DNA of 64,000 nt from Vigna angularis (Eukaryota; Streptophyta; Magnoliopsida; Fabales; Fabaceae), in assembly GCF_016808095.1 (NCBI RefSeq), contig NC_068979.1, forward strand, positions 30,151,960 through 30,215,959, written 5' to 3'. The translations under genes were made by a program, and so were the position numbers. How positions within the stretch are numbered: position 1 is the stretch's first letter; each line of letters starts with the position of its first letter. Positions 10,062 to 22,580 of the stretch are shown piece by piece. The notes beneath the pieces are model-generated. The model ran no database searches. It was not told the DNA's origin and worked only from the letters and a program-made list of their open reading frames with translations.

Positions 10062-11707
10062 ATGGATCTTCAGAACTTTGATATGTTAGCTCCTATTTCC
10101 CTTTTCGTCCTGATGCTGGTGGCACTGAAATTGGGGAGGAATCTCACCAAAACCAAGCCAACTCCAACGACACCTCCAGGACCATGGAAGCTACCTATCA
10201 TAGGAAACATACCCCATCTTGTTACACCAACACCACACATAAAACTAAGAGACTTAGCCAAAAAATATGGAACCTTGATGCATCTCCAACTTGGAGAGGT
10301 CTTCACTGTAGTTGTTTCCTCAGCAGAATGTGCCAAAGAGGTAATGAAAACTCATGATCTTCTCTTTGCATCAAGGCCTCAGATTCTAGTCTCAAAGATA
10401 ATGGGTTATGATGCCACAAACATATCTTTTTCCCCTTATGGAAATTATTGGAGACAGTTGAGGAAAATTTGCACAGCTGCGCTTTTCACTCCAAAACGTC
10501 TCAATTCTTTCAAGCCTATAAGAGAAGAAGAGCTCTCAAGTCTCATCAAAATGATTGCTTCAGAAAATGGATCACCATTCAATCTCTCTGAGGCACTGCT
10601 CACATCCAACTATGCAATAATTTCGAGGGTAGCTTTTGGCAAGACGTGCAAAGAGCAAGAAGAATATATATCAGTGGAAAAGGAATTGCTTAAGGCTGCA
10701 GGAGGATTTGACATTGTAGATTTGTTTCCTTCTGCCACATGGCTTCAAAATTTTACTGGTTTCGGGCCTACCCTTGAAAGATTGCACCGAAAGAGTGATC
10801 AAATACTTGAAAACATCTTGAGGGAGCACAAAGATGAAAAGTCAAAAGCCAAAGAAGGTCTGGTTGAAGCAGAAGAAGACCTTGTAAATGTCCTTCTAAA
10901 ATTTCAGGATGATAGTGGTGAAGATCAGGATATTTGCTTGACTGATGACAACATCAAGGCTATAATTGATGTAAGATAATGAAATGTTTTGTGATCCAAA
11001 CTATTTTTTACTTTTCTGTAGTGTAGATAAAGTTATTTAATGAATTGATGTTGAATTAGTACTCACTTGTTTGAGAACTGTTTTTGTAGAATATCTTTGC
11101 TGCTGGAGGTGAGACATCAGCAACTACCATAGATTGGACAATGGCAGAGATGATAAGGAATCCAAGGGTGATGAAGAAAGCACAGGCTGAAGTGAGAGAG
11201 GTATTCAAGATGAATGAAAGGGTTGATGAAACTTGCATCAATGAAATGAAATATTTGAAGTTAGTTATCAAAGAGTCCTTGAGATTAGACCCACCAGCAC
11301 CTCTTTTACTTCCAAGAGAATGTGGATAAACATGTGAGATTGATGGGTATCATATACCAGTCAAAAGCAGGGTAATTGTGAATGTTTGGGCAATTGGAAG
11401 AGATCCAAACAGTTGGAGTGAGCCAGAGAGGTTTTATCCTGAGAGATTCACTGATAGCTGTGTTGACTACAAAGGGAATGATTTTGAGTTCATTCCATTT
11501 GGTGCTGGAAGAAGAATATGCCCAGGTATCACATTTGGTTTGATGAATGTTGAACTCACACTTGCACTTTTGTTGTATCACTTTGATTGGAAGCTTCCCA
11601 ATGGAATGAAAGCTGAGGAATTGGACATGACTGAGCAATTTGCACTAACTGTTAGAAGAAAAGATGATCTGTTTTTGATTCCCTCCACTGCAACACAATG
11701 CTCATAA
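10062..11707 (+). pseudogene. CYP71D-type cytochrome P450 with an in-frame stop at codon 383
   Basis: Two exons, 10062-10970 and 11090-11707, with a GT-AG intron after residue 303, where CYP71-clan genes usually have their single intron. The frame spans 508 sense codons plus one internal stop. Visible features: an N-terminal membrane anchor (about 8-25), proline-rich hinge TTPPGPWKLPIIGN, I-helix AAGGETS (307-313), ExxR helix KESLRL (E365, R368), FYPERF, and haem loop [10 protein letters not shown] with ligand Cys447. At 11327-11329, [17 protein letters not shown], a TAA stands where relatives usually have Gln (CAA), so one C-to-T change would explain it. Everything after remains open and conserved. 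A 382-residue product would lack the haem ligand and be inactive. Intact relatives are ER-bound monooxygenases of specialised metabolism; the substrate cannot be told here. It may be a recent null allele or a sequencing error. Confidence 0.9.
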
Positions 11708-11743
11708 ACCAATGTTATCTATGGTTTGTTAGGTTCACTACTG

Positions 11744-11749
11744 AATAAA
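11744..11749 (+). terminator. Possible polyadenylation signal of the P450 gene
   Basis: AATAAA lies 37 bp after the stop codon. The call is motif-based only. Confidence 0.35.
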
Positions 11750-14700
11750 GTGTTTGCCTTTTATCTTTTGTTGATTTCGGTTGAACTGAAAAGTTATTAA
11801 TGATGTGTCTCATGTAATGGTGGCAAAAATGATTATGGAATACTTGTAATAATATTGAATGATGCACATAAAATTTCATTTCAGTGACTTGAATATTAAT
11901 CAATGACTTGGTATTTTAAGATATGTGACTGGGTGTGCGGTATGTTTTGTCTATCAGTTTTCAAAATTAAGTAATTTGCTCAAACTATACTTTATCATCT
12001 AATTGTTAAGAGAAAATATAAGTACCATTTTCCATCTTATTATAATTTTTCATCTTAAACTTACTAGGATATTGAATGTGAACTTTGTAGACAAGTAACA
12101 AGATCTTAACGGTGCTTTTATCGCTCCTTCTGTTTGAAGAATGTTGTTGGTAAGAGAGGAAGATCCACCTTCAAATACTCTTTAATGCTTAAATTAGTAA
12201 GAGAGTTAAGATCTATTATATGAGAGTGATATCAAGTGCGTAAGTGAGTATCCCTTGAGAGTTAATATTATATTTATAAGATTAACGTGGGTTGTGGGTT
12301 TATATATTATTATTTAGAATAATACTTATCTAGAAAAATAATAAAAGTATAATAAATAATAACAGAAAGTAAATAATAATTAACATGTTAAACTATTGAA
12401 ATTTAGCTATAATATGTAAATATGACCTAAATAAGTGTAGGTTTGGGTGGCTTCCTAATAAAGAGCCTTAAATGACTTTGTTAGACTGTGCACTTAATAT
12501 GCTTTTGGGACCGGGTATAAACATAAGCTTCCCAATCTCAAGAGTTTGGTTTGGGCCTACTTGTATGGCTTGCAAATGGGTTGGTCATTAGGCTGAGTTC
12601 ATGGTTAAGCCATTCGACCATGCTTTACAGATGGATTGGCTTTGAGGCCGAGTTCATGATATAATTAGGTCATTAACTCGTCCTTTGGCCATTTGGCCAT
12701 GCTTTGGAGGTGGATTGGCCACGAAGTCGAGTTATAATATATAATCTAGCCTCGTGATCGAATTCTCTCTAAGCTTTTAAGTAATTATGGCCTCGTGTCG
12801 AGCTCTTATCTGAGCTTCAAAGTAATTTTCTCGTGGCCAAACTCTTATCAGAACTTCAAAGTAATAAATGATCATGAACATTTAGTCTCGTTAAGTGAAT
12901 TATATGCATTGCACTATTATCATTAGCCAAAAACTCTAATTTGTCTTTTAACACTGAATCTTCTCTTATGGAATAGTAAAACTTTTCGAATCTAACATAT
13001 CTTCATATTTTTTTAATATAATTAGCTCCACATATCTAGGTCAAAGGAAAACGTAAAAGTTTTTCCTTCGCACTTCAATTTCCAATCACTTACAATTTTT
13101 TTAATGATAGAAAACCACCTCAAAATCCTCATCCATAATACACACAAGTATATAAATATATATACACCTATAAAATATTAATATGCAAAATACATATTAA
13201 ATTCATATCATATTGAAATAGTTACTCCAACACAACTTTAAAGACGAGGAAGCATATTGCAAACACAATGCAAACACATTTAACTATGATGAGACAACAC
13301 AACCATATTTAAAATGTTAATCTCCAAAATTTAAACACATCATATCCTACCAACTTCAATAATATGATTTTCAAGACACAAACAGTATACCACATCAGGA
13401 CAAAAATCACCTAACAATAAATTGTAAACTGCAAGAAAAGAATATTTACTCACCTTCAATTATCTTCTAATCCAATATGAATTCATGCATTAATTTAGTA
13501 TTATTCAATAAAGTAATAAAAAATTTAAAAATTATCATTCCACAATTCAATTCGTAAATGTTATAGAAAATCAACTTGTACGGAGTGAAATTTTTATTGC
13601 AGGTTATGGAGTTAATCAGTATGACTTATCTAGCATCATTATTTTTAAGTATTTTTTTCTAAAATTTTAATTTATATAGTTTGGATTATAAATAAATTTT
13701 CTATATCCGCTTTTAATAATTGAATGCATTTATGCGGTGGAAGTAGTTTAACAGCCAAAACAAAAATATTGTTTGATATGCAATAACACGCGACACCAAA
13801 CTTCATAGGCCCATTTAATTTGTGGGCCAATTTGGTCCTTGCAACGTAAAAAGGGCCCATTCCTCGTTTGACTTTTCTGCACACCAACCCCTGCATATGT
13901 ACTTACGAGTCAGCGATGTAAATGTTATTAAAAGGTTTTGACTTTAGTCAGATAATTTTAAATCATATTAAAATATATAATTAATTCCTACCACCATAAT
14001 TTTCAAATTTTATTAAAAAATAATAATTTACCTTCTGAATAAAGTAGAAATAATTTCAAATAAATTATTATTCTTTTTCAGACATTTTGTCTCTTTTTTA
14101 ACCACTTTTTAATATATTTTGGAAGACATGTAATTCTAGTCAAATTTTTAGAATAATTATTACAAAATAAATATTTTTTACTTATATAAAAATAATACCT
14201 AGATTAAAAAAAATTGTACTATTAGAACTCTCAAATCAAATTTTTAAATATTATGCAATAAAAATAATCAATATTAGATTAAATTACAATTTTTATAATT
14301 TGTAATCCTTTTTCAGCCTTGGGTCCTTTTTTACCATTTTTGTTCATGTGTTTTAGAATATATGTAATTCTAGTAAAATTGTCAGCATGTTTGATTTGTA
14401 TTATTTGATGCAATTTACTATAGATCTTACACATTCATTGAAGCTACAAGAAAATAATAATTTAAGTATGTATTATGATTATTATGTGATTAAATAAGGG
14501 CATAAAGCATATAAATTTTGTTCCCTATTGTTTGTGACATCACATGGCTAGAATGGCATGACAACCAAATACAGAGTAGAATGAGTTGTATAAGAAGCAC
14601 ATGATGTGATCTTAGAAGCACTTTGATGGAAACGACAAACATCACATTTTGAAACTTATATTTTAACATGCATCATGCTTTCTTCTAACACCACTACGCG

Positions 14701-14913
14701 CAAAACCAAATCTGGATTACGTGTTGGACTCACTATTAGGTTTCTTCTTTTATGTTTAGATCTATATCATTCAATCACCTTTTCAGTTCCATACTTTTAC
14801 AATAATTTGTGTAGATTTTGTAAAATGATTGATATTTGTAGATTTCGAAAATGATTAATATTTGTAGAATTTTTTTTAATCTCTCTTTTCAAATTTAAAT
14901 CTAGAATATTTTT
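11750..14913. other. Intergenic, AT-rich; degenerate repeats at 12540-12880
   Basis: No supportable gene. Between about 12540 and 12880 there are diverged repeated phrases (GGATTGGC, GGCCGAGTTCATG, CGAGCTCTTATC with CTTCAAAGTAAT), probably remains of a transposon or decayed tandem array. The rest is ordinary AT-rich DNA. Confidence 0.35.
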
Positions 14914-15032
14914 ATCTTGGAAATCTCACCTCGACTAAAAATAAAATCAATTTATAATATAAATAGATGCGAACTTTATCTTACAAACCAGTTTTGAGAG
15001 ATTGAATTAAGTTTAAAGTTCACTTCTTAACA
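14914..15032 (+). mobile_element. Solo LTR remnant of the TRIM-like family
   Basis: TTGGAAATCTCACCTCGACT at the start and AAGTTCACTTCTTAACA at the end correspond to the two ends of the LTR at 8132-8244. The middle keeps the same order (AATTTATA, ACAAACCAGTTTTGAGAGATTGA). No primer-binding site or polypurine tract is visible, so it is an old solo LTR. Confidence 0.6.
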
Positions 15033-17039
15033 ATTTTAATATAAAAAATGTTAAAAAAAATTCAAATGGATAACTAGTTTGATTAATTAATTTTAAATTA
15101 CTTATCTAAAAATATTTTTTTCTTTTAAAATGGCCACTTAATTAAGAAAGTAAAAATTCATTATTTATAAAATAAACAAATTAATAATACACATAAACAA
15201 GTAAAATATGTTCATTTTGTTTTGTTAAGTAAGTTTTTCCAAATAAGCACAAATAACTTATCTTTAAACATCTAACCATTTATGATTTATTTAAAAAAAT
15301 AAGAGAAAAATTAAATGGGATTCTCTATTTACACATAAGTTAATTTATATGTATATTTTTCATACAATTTATTTAAACTTTGTGTCAATTGGTTTTAGTT
15401 TATTAAGAAAATAATTTTATTTTTGGTTGTGTTGCTACACGAAGGGAAGCATATATTATAGGTATATATATTTATTGAATGTGATATGATATAGAAAAGG
15501 ATGAAACAAAATGAACAAAAAGAATGAGTAATATAGCATTAAGAATATAGTTTTTTATTATGGACAATAATAGTACCTATTTATAAGCAAGTATCCCTTT
15601 ATGAAACAAGTGTCCAAAACAGCTAGGTCATACACTATTTTGTTTGCTTCTTCAATATACTTCTATATATATCTCTCTCTTATCTTTCTTCAATCATGGC
15701 TTCATTCAAGGAAACTTTTCCATTCTCCATAGAATTTCATCTATTTCTTGCATTTGAAAACCTAGTCATAAAGAATGATTCGTTCAGCTTTCATCAATCA
15801 AGAAATAAATTATTCATTTCTTTGTAAAGTCATTGTGATAAGATAAGATATTTTACGAGTCTATCCCCAAATTGATATTAGTTTTCTTTTTTATATATAG
15901 CAAGTAAACTTATCCCATCCAATTGTTAAATTATATAATCATAGGATTTCATTTTGAAAGTGTAAAATCATTTTTTATTATTGTCCAATGATTTTTAAGT
16001 ATTTAATCATGTCATGTTAGTATTTCATTGAAAAATTTATCATAAATAAACAATTTAAAAATTGTTTTTCTCCTCTCATAACACCTCGAAAGAAATTACT
16101 TCATCCATAAAAACTAAATTACTCCAATCACCTTCTTTGTAACATGTAACTTAATTCAATTTCCAATATAATTATATTTTTAACATATATAAATGATTAA
16201 CGATTAAAGTTATTAAATATAACTAAATAAAATTAGAAATGACAAATTGCCGTGCCAATTTACCACAATTTGACAGGAGTTTGATAATTTAGCGGAAGTT
16301 TAATACTTTTTAGTCTATCACAATTACCACAAGTTGACTTTTGTTTTAAATTAAAATTGAGATAAAAAAATTTTACGAGATTAATTATTTTATAATATAT
16401 TATTTAAAGGATAAAATTATATAATAATAAGATAACTTAAATTATTAATGCTAACTAATTAAGTTTTTTAGCTATTAATTATAGCAGAGTAATTTATATA
16501 TAAAAGTAACAATCTTTTTAATTCATTCAATTTGAGATATTAAATAATCAAAGGTTTAAAAAGTATTTACATTATTATTTGTGTTTTAATATATCTAGGT
16601 ATGCCATTACTAGCTCTTACTCTCTTCAATAACTCAAATGCATTTATTTCTCACATAATAAACTCTTTGATATAAAATTGTATTTTTGAAATGAGAGGAA
16701 AACTTATTTAAAGGAAAAACGTTTTTTTTATATTATTAATTGATTATGAAAATATCGATCAATATCATTCAGATTTAAATTGTAAAAATTAATTTTTTTT
16801 TAATCGATTATATAAGTATAATAATCATTTAAAACAATTTAGATGACAATTATGGATTTCAAAACATATTATTTTTATGCTAAAGATGTTCTTAATTGAT
16901 TATATTTTGATTAATTTGATTCTAAGATAATTCAGGTTTGACTTACAATCTACTTTACTAATCTTGGCCTTCAAGTTGTCGAGCTCGGACCTGTGTTGTC
17001 AACCTATCGAGTTGCCGACTTGTCAAACTATTAGCTGAA
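15033..17039. other. Intergenic, AT-rich; one candidate short ORF
   Basis: No recognisable gene. A 43-codon frame (15696-15827, starting MASFKETFPFSIEFHLF) follows a TATATATAT stretch by about 30 bp and its ATG is in a fair context (ATCATGGC). Nothing identifies it. Confidence 0.3.
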
Positions 17040-17510
17040 TTTGGATATCATAAAAAACTTGATGAACAATCTACCTCTTTCAACAATGTCAACTCCTGTC
17101 ATCTATTCTAACAATATTTGTGTTGTTCTTCTCACTATAAATCTTGTTATGCATTCTAAAACTAAACACTTTGCTTTAGATGTTCATTATGTACGACATC
17201 TCGTCTCTGAATGACAAGTTTTGGTTCAACACATCCCTGCTTAGTTTTAGATCGTTGATGTCTTTACAAATCCTTTATTTGGGGAACGTTCTTCTATATT
17301 TCAAAATAAACTTAATCTGTATGTTTTACAACCTTCCCCCTAAGTTTAAGGGGTGTGTTAGGGCTTGCGGGTTTTGTTATACGTTTGCATGGGTTTATTA
17401 AGACATGCATGACTATGTATTCAAGTAACTTGTAAACCTTCCATACTCAATACACATAGTTTTCTCTCATGTTCTTTTCTTCTTTCTCATCTATGAAACC
17501 ATACACTAAA
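17040..17510 (+). mobile_element. Ty1-copia remnant: RNase H end, polypurine tract and LTR start
   Basis: The translation contains HSKTKHFALDVHYVRHLVS, QHIPA and DVFTNPL, in frame but broken by stops. This matches the end of the RNase H domain of copia polyproteins (usual form HSRTKH...DVxFVR...QxADxLTKPL). It is followed by a purine tract (AAGTTTAAGGGGTG) and TGTTAGGGCTTGCGG from 17356, the expected start of a 3' LTR. The outer LTR limit is not defined. The upstream part is frameshifted (MSTPVIYSNNICVVLL). This is a dead fragment. Confidence 0.75.
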
Positions 17511-17724
17511 AGTAAAGAAGGTTGTCTCTCAAATAATCATATTTTGTTTGAGTAAAGTGATCGTCACAAGTGAATCTTATTTTATAAGGAAATATTTTTG
17601 AATCAAAGAGACTCCTATAATATTTTTTTTATTTCTTAAACATAAATTTTTTATTTTAAATTTGTCATTAAAGGTCTTAATTGTTATAATTTTTAAGATG
17701 TATGATGTGTTTGTGATTGAATAG

Positions 17725-20700
17725 TGTAACGTCCCGGCAACTCGCAGGGACCATCGACTGCCCCCACAGATCACCACCAGGCTAAGCACGCTTAACCATG
17801 GAGTTCTTATGTGTCAGGCTACCGAAAAGCAAATGCATTTTGGTGATATGAGTAGCCAAATCAATCCTTTTAAGCTATCCTTCAACTGTATAGTCCCATA
17901 CCTACACAGTCTCCAAATCCCTCTCATTCCGGTGTATGTCCGATTCGTCCATGTACCCCTTCCACCCGAAGCTGCCAGGAGCCGCTCCTTGTCTGTGCCC
18001 CCTGCACCATGCTTCTTGCACCGGCGTCACTCCCCGCCCTCGTCTCCGTGCCCGGGTGTCACATGCCCACCAGCTTCCGCTTGGTTCGTCCTCGAACCAC
18101 ACCGTACTGGGAGAGGCTAGGCTCTGATACCATCTGTAACACCCCGAAATTTGGTGTTACGTCGACTAATTTTTCCGTAAAACACGTAACTAAAAATTCA
18201 AATTTTAATATTCAATCTCAACGGAAAAATAGTACGATATTTATTACAAACCGATTATTCCGAAAATAAAACGTTTAAATAGTCAGGATCGAATATAAAC
18301 AAATACATTCCCAGTCATCTATCCCATCTCTCTTTCATCCTTTATGCATGTTCAGAAATATCAGCCATCACATCTGCAATAACATCTGCTCTCGTATAAC
18401 ATCACACATTATACGATCATCGCATTCACATGCACAAACAAGCAAGGGTGAGCTAACAAAAAATACAATTCATATACATCATAAATATACTCATAATAAC
18501 ATACTATCATCCACACCTTAACCACATTAAACTATATACCCAAGTACGAATTATGCTTCAACCTTATGCATATACCAATATGTATCCAAATATCAAATTA
18601 GAATGCATACACCAATATGCATTACAAAATAAATCAGACTACATCCACCAATATTACAGATCAATCAAAATACATACACCAATATGTACTAGCGTCACTC
18701 CCATCACTCTTTTCAGAGCTTCCCCGGGCCGTTACACATTACCCTAATGTGTAGTGCTGCTTCCCATCACTCTATAGGGAGATTCCCCGAGCAAGTACAC
18801 AAGTCACCCTCCATCACTCTAATCAAGAGCTTCCCCGGACAAGTGCAAGTATACCCCTCATCACTCGCCTAAAGAGATTCCCCGGGCCCGCAAGCACAAC
18901 GCCAACTTAATTATCTCGAGCTTCACCGGACTAGTACCCCACGTCACCCCCATCACTCTTACATAAATGTAAGAGATTCCCCGGGCGGTTACACATTACC
19001 CCAATGTGTAGTGCTGCTTCCCATCACTCTATAGGGAGATTCCCCGGGCAAGTACACAATGTCACCCTCCATCACTCTGAACAAGAGCTTCCCCGGACAA
19101 GTGCAAGTATACCCCCCATCACTCACCTAAAGAGATTCCCCGGGCCAACACGCACAACGCTTACTATCCACCACTCGTTTAATAACATCATCTCACCAAA
19201 ATACCCATATACAATAATCCTTACAATACCAATCCAACCATACCATAACGCCCATATCATATCATCATCACATATTCGCCAACTATGAACTTAGCATATA
19301 TTCAATATATTCAAATGCATAAGTGAGATTATCACAATACCATATCATTAATAACCTCAATTCTTCATTTAACATGAAACTCATAATCAAATCATATACA
19401 ACCATGATTTCAACAGTACTTAACCATCCAAACATCATTCTCATATCAATTTGCAATGTCAAACCGATCACACAGCATTTCCATATCAAATAGATATATC
19501 TAACAACTCAAAACAATGTACACATAACACATTTTCTTTATATCCTTTTAATACCCATATTTAGGTAACTCAAACAGCTTTGAAACCATCACCAACAGTT
19601 TCAGGAGGGTCAAAAACCCCCAAAACGAACTAAAGAACGTCCAAAACGGACATCCAGAACTCCCAAAACTATCAAAAACAAATTCTGCAGCTTGCTGCTG
19701 CGTTTAGGCGCGCTGGAGCGCGACCTGCACCAGTTTAAGCGCGCTGGAGAGCGTCCCGAGGGCGCTGGAGCGCCGTATCAATTGACAGCAAGTGCAGATT
19801 TGGCTTTTTATGCACTTGAGACTTATTCTAATGATCAAAGTGACCTCCTAAACATTAGGATTGATGAGAAAACATATTTATAACTCGAATCAAACATCTA
19901 TTGATCATCAAACCCGAAACTTGGTATCTCACATCATGTTTGACACTCCAAAAACACCTAAACTTAAATTTACACTTTATACTCTTGTTTTATGCAAACT
20001 AACCACTTGGACAAGTTCTAATTGGCTCTATAACAGATTACAAATCAACACCTACAGCCCAGAACATATAATTCAAAATATCACATGTTAAAACCCCTAA
20101 AAATAGTCCAAAATCAATCCAACCTCAACATATAAACTACCAAGGAACCTAACTTCCATTTTCTACCACTTTCAACGTTCAAACCAGTTTTGAATCACTC
20201 ACTATCAAGCTTAAAATGTTTAGTTTACATCAGATTTACCTTCTTTAGATTTTCACCTATCAATACCCCTAAAATACCTTTGAATCCACATGGCAAACAC
20301 ACTATAACGACTACTAATTCATCCTTCACCACATATTAGCTAACTTCCATCATAAACAACTCTGTAAATATCCAATCAATTGATATTCATTACAGATTCT
20401 CACTTAAAACCAATACTTCATTAAGTCAATTCTTAAACCCCCATAGATTTGATCTCAAAATCAACTCCAAAATACCTTCAAACAATATCATTCCACTTTG
20501 TATTAGACTTTAACCAATTAATCATTCTCACCACACCATTCTTTCCATAATCATCAATTTATCCATCTAAATTTCATCAATCATCCAAAACAAACCATTT
20601 TCGCACTTAATGAAAAAGTAGGGTAAACTATCGTGGTTTCCATCTCATTTCACATTCAAATCCACCAAAAACTTCATACACATATAGATTATCATGCTAG

Positions 20701-21173
20701 AACGAAAATCCACCATTAATCCATCATATATTCAACAATTTTGCATCGTAACGTTCATACCAAAATTTCATAGGTCAAAACCATAGTAACAACCCACTTG
20801 AATCATTTTCTTGAAATCATTCCACTCATTTAACAAAAAAATCAATTTCCATACAGCTCCCCACATCAAAATCAAGCAATTGGAATCATAGTCACATCCA
20901 CAAAATCTAGAAACCAAGTTGAGTTAGCTCCCCTTACCTCTTGAAGACCTCCTTGGAACACCTTGAATCCTTCACCACAAATCTGGGCAGCACCTTGCTC
21001 CAAGGACCTCTAGAACACTCTCTTACGGATCACTCTTTTCTCTGCAACTCAGTACCCTCACAACCCAAGTGCAGAACCCTATTATCTCTCTCTTAAATAA
21101 TCTACTCAAGGGACAACCATGGTCCCTCTAAAAAAAAGAAATTCACTCAAAACCGAAAAAGGAGGGTCTTACA
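17725..21173 (-). mobile_element. Long-LTR retroelement unit: LTR, primer-binding site and short internal stub
   Basis: Read on the minus strand, the unit starts TGTAAGACCCTCC (21173) and has an LTR ending GGGGTGTTACA at 18135. Two bases later comes TGGTATCAGAGCC (18132-18120), a perfect initiator-Met tRNA primer-binding site. About 400 bp of GC-richer internal sequence follows, ending GGGACGTTACA at 17725. The whole unit is flanked by 5-bp repeats AATAG (17720-17724 and 21174-21178), as expected for one integration. No gag or pol is left, so it is non-autonomous or internally deleted. The 3,039-bp LTR is closely related to 37541-41021. Superfamily (probably Ty3-gypsy-like) is inferred only from LTR length and the TGTAACACCCC-type end. 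Confidence 0.8.
18700..19165. repeat. Internal repeats of the LTR (ATCACTC...GATTCCCCGGGC units)
   Basis: A higher-order block of about 257 bp occurs twice (CATTACCCTAATGTGTAG at 18737, CATTACCCCAATGTGTAG at 18994). Within it, units of about 40-50 bp pair ATCACTC with GAGATTCCCCGGGC or GAGCTTCCCCGGAC. One unit contains the hairpin CTCTTACATAAATGTAAGAG. The same array is in the second LTR at about 40010-40450 on the opposite strand. Confidence 0.8.
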
Positions 21174-21178
21174 AATAG

Positions 21179-21606
21179 GCTAATGAATGGCTAAGATAAA
21201 TTCATATTGTAATTTATTGTTAAGTGTTTATGAACACGGTAGTTTGAAATGAGATTAAACTATAGATGTGAGATAAGCGTGATAACCTTGCTTTGTGTGA
21301 GTATTGAGTTATGGAATCATATGAAATGAAATATTTAGATTTTATTAGAACCCAATCATATAAATGAAAGTATTAAGAAATGAAAAATTTATGAAAGTTA
21401 TTGCATAACACTTTATGCAGTGCCGAGAATAAGTTACCTTGATTGAATGTAAGTTATGTTTGAGATCTAAATGGTGGTCAATGTTGTACCCATGGAGACT
21501 TTGATCATGAATTATGGATTAATATCAAATGAAAGTATTTAATGTTTATCTTTTGAAATCATTGAACTTTGATTATTTATATTTAAATGTAATTATGGTG
21601 CCTGTG

Positions 21607-21665
<59 letters not shown>

Positions 21666-22390
21666 ATAATATATAATAAAATATTTTTTATTTATCTTCA
21701 TATTATGTGTTTATAATATTTAAGGTGATTGTTGAATTGTTTGGTAAAATTGTTATATTATAAAAAAAGATAAAAGAAAACAGTGTGAAATATTTTTTCA
21801 AAATTACCTTTGAAGTGCCTTATGCCTCCTTAATTATTTACATACAATATAATATATTTTCTATTCATTTAAAATACTAATCAACAATACAACCTCTGAA
21901 AAGATAACTAAATATGTTGTTACAAAATTCTAGATTTGAAATATTTTCTAAAAAAGAAGGTAACCTAAAGAAGATGATAGCAAAGTCATTGACGAACAGT
22001 GAAAATGATGTTTATCAGCGTAATGCACTTTTGTTTCGTGGTATTGTACTCTGCACATGCACATTAGAACAGTGATGTAGGTCTGAAAAGTCATCAAATA
22101 AAAACGTATATAAAAGGAAATAATAATTTTTTAAAAGTGGAACACGTCTAAGGTGCATATAGTGGGATCCAAGCACATGTATGATGTATGATATGTATGA
22201 TATGTTGGTACATCACGTTTATCGAGAAGACACAATAACAATAATAAAATTTGAACTCAATTATATAAGAGATTAACGTTAATTTTAAAACCTTAAAAAC
22301 AATAAGTTAATGAGTTTTTTATTTTTATATAATACTTTATTTTTTTTTATCTAATGTAGAATTTGAAGTTCTTGATTAGATTTTCAATAT
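21179..22390. other. Intergenic, AT-rich, with a long (AT)n tract
   Basis: No gene is supported. An uninterrupted (AT)27 microsatellite runs from 21609 to 21662. Confidence 0.5.
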
Positions 22391-22580
22391 GGATAATAAT
22401 ACTTTGATAACATTTTTTTATCAATATTTTAACATCATCTACGTATTATTCTGTGATTGGTTCAAAATTATTTCACAATCAATAATAATAATCATAAATA
22501 TCAATATAGATCAATCACAGAATGATACATAAATAATGTTAAAATGTTGTCAAAAAAATGTTGTCAAAGTATCATTATCC
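22391..22580. mobile_element. 190-bp palindromic MITE, copy 1
   Basis: The element is almost one long inverted repeat. It begins GGATAATAATACTTTGATAA and ends GTCAAAGTATCATTATCC. The two arms meet near CAATCAATAATAATAATC. It is the same family and length as 53427-53616. Its target duplication is no longer clear, so this copy is older. Confidence 0.8.

Noticed and set aside
17809..18269. Frames of 63-103 codons in a GC-richer patch
   Set aside because: They lie in the internal stub and LTR of the retroelement next to its primer-binding site, and no protein family is recognisable.
18700..19165. Regularly spaced repeats considered as a CRISPR-like array
   Set aside because: The sequence is a plant nuclear LTR with an identical array in a second LTR copy. 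The spacers are not unique and no Cas genes are present.
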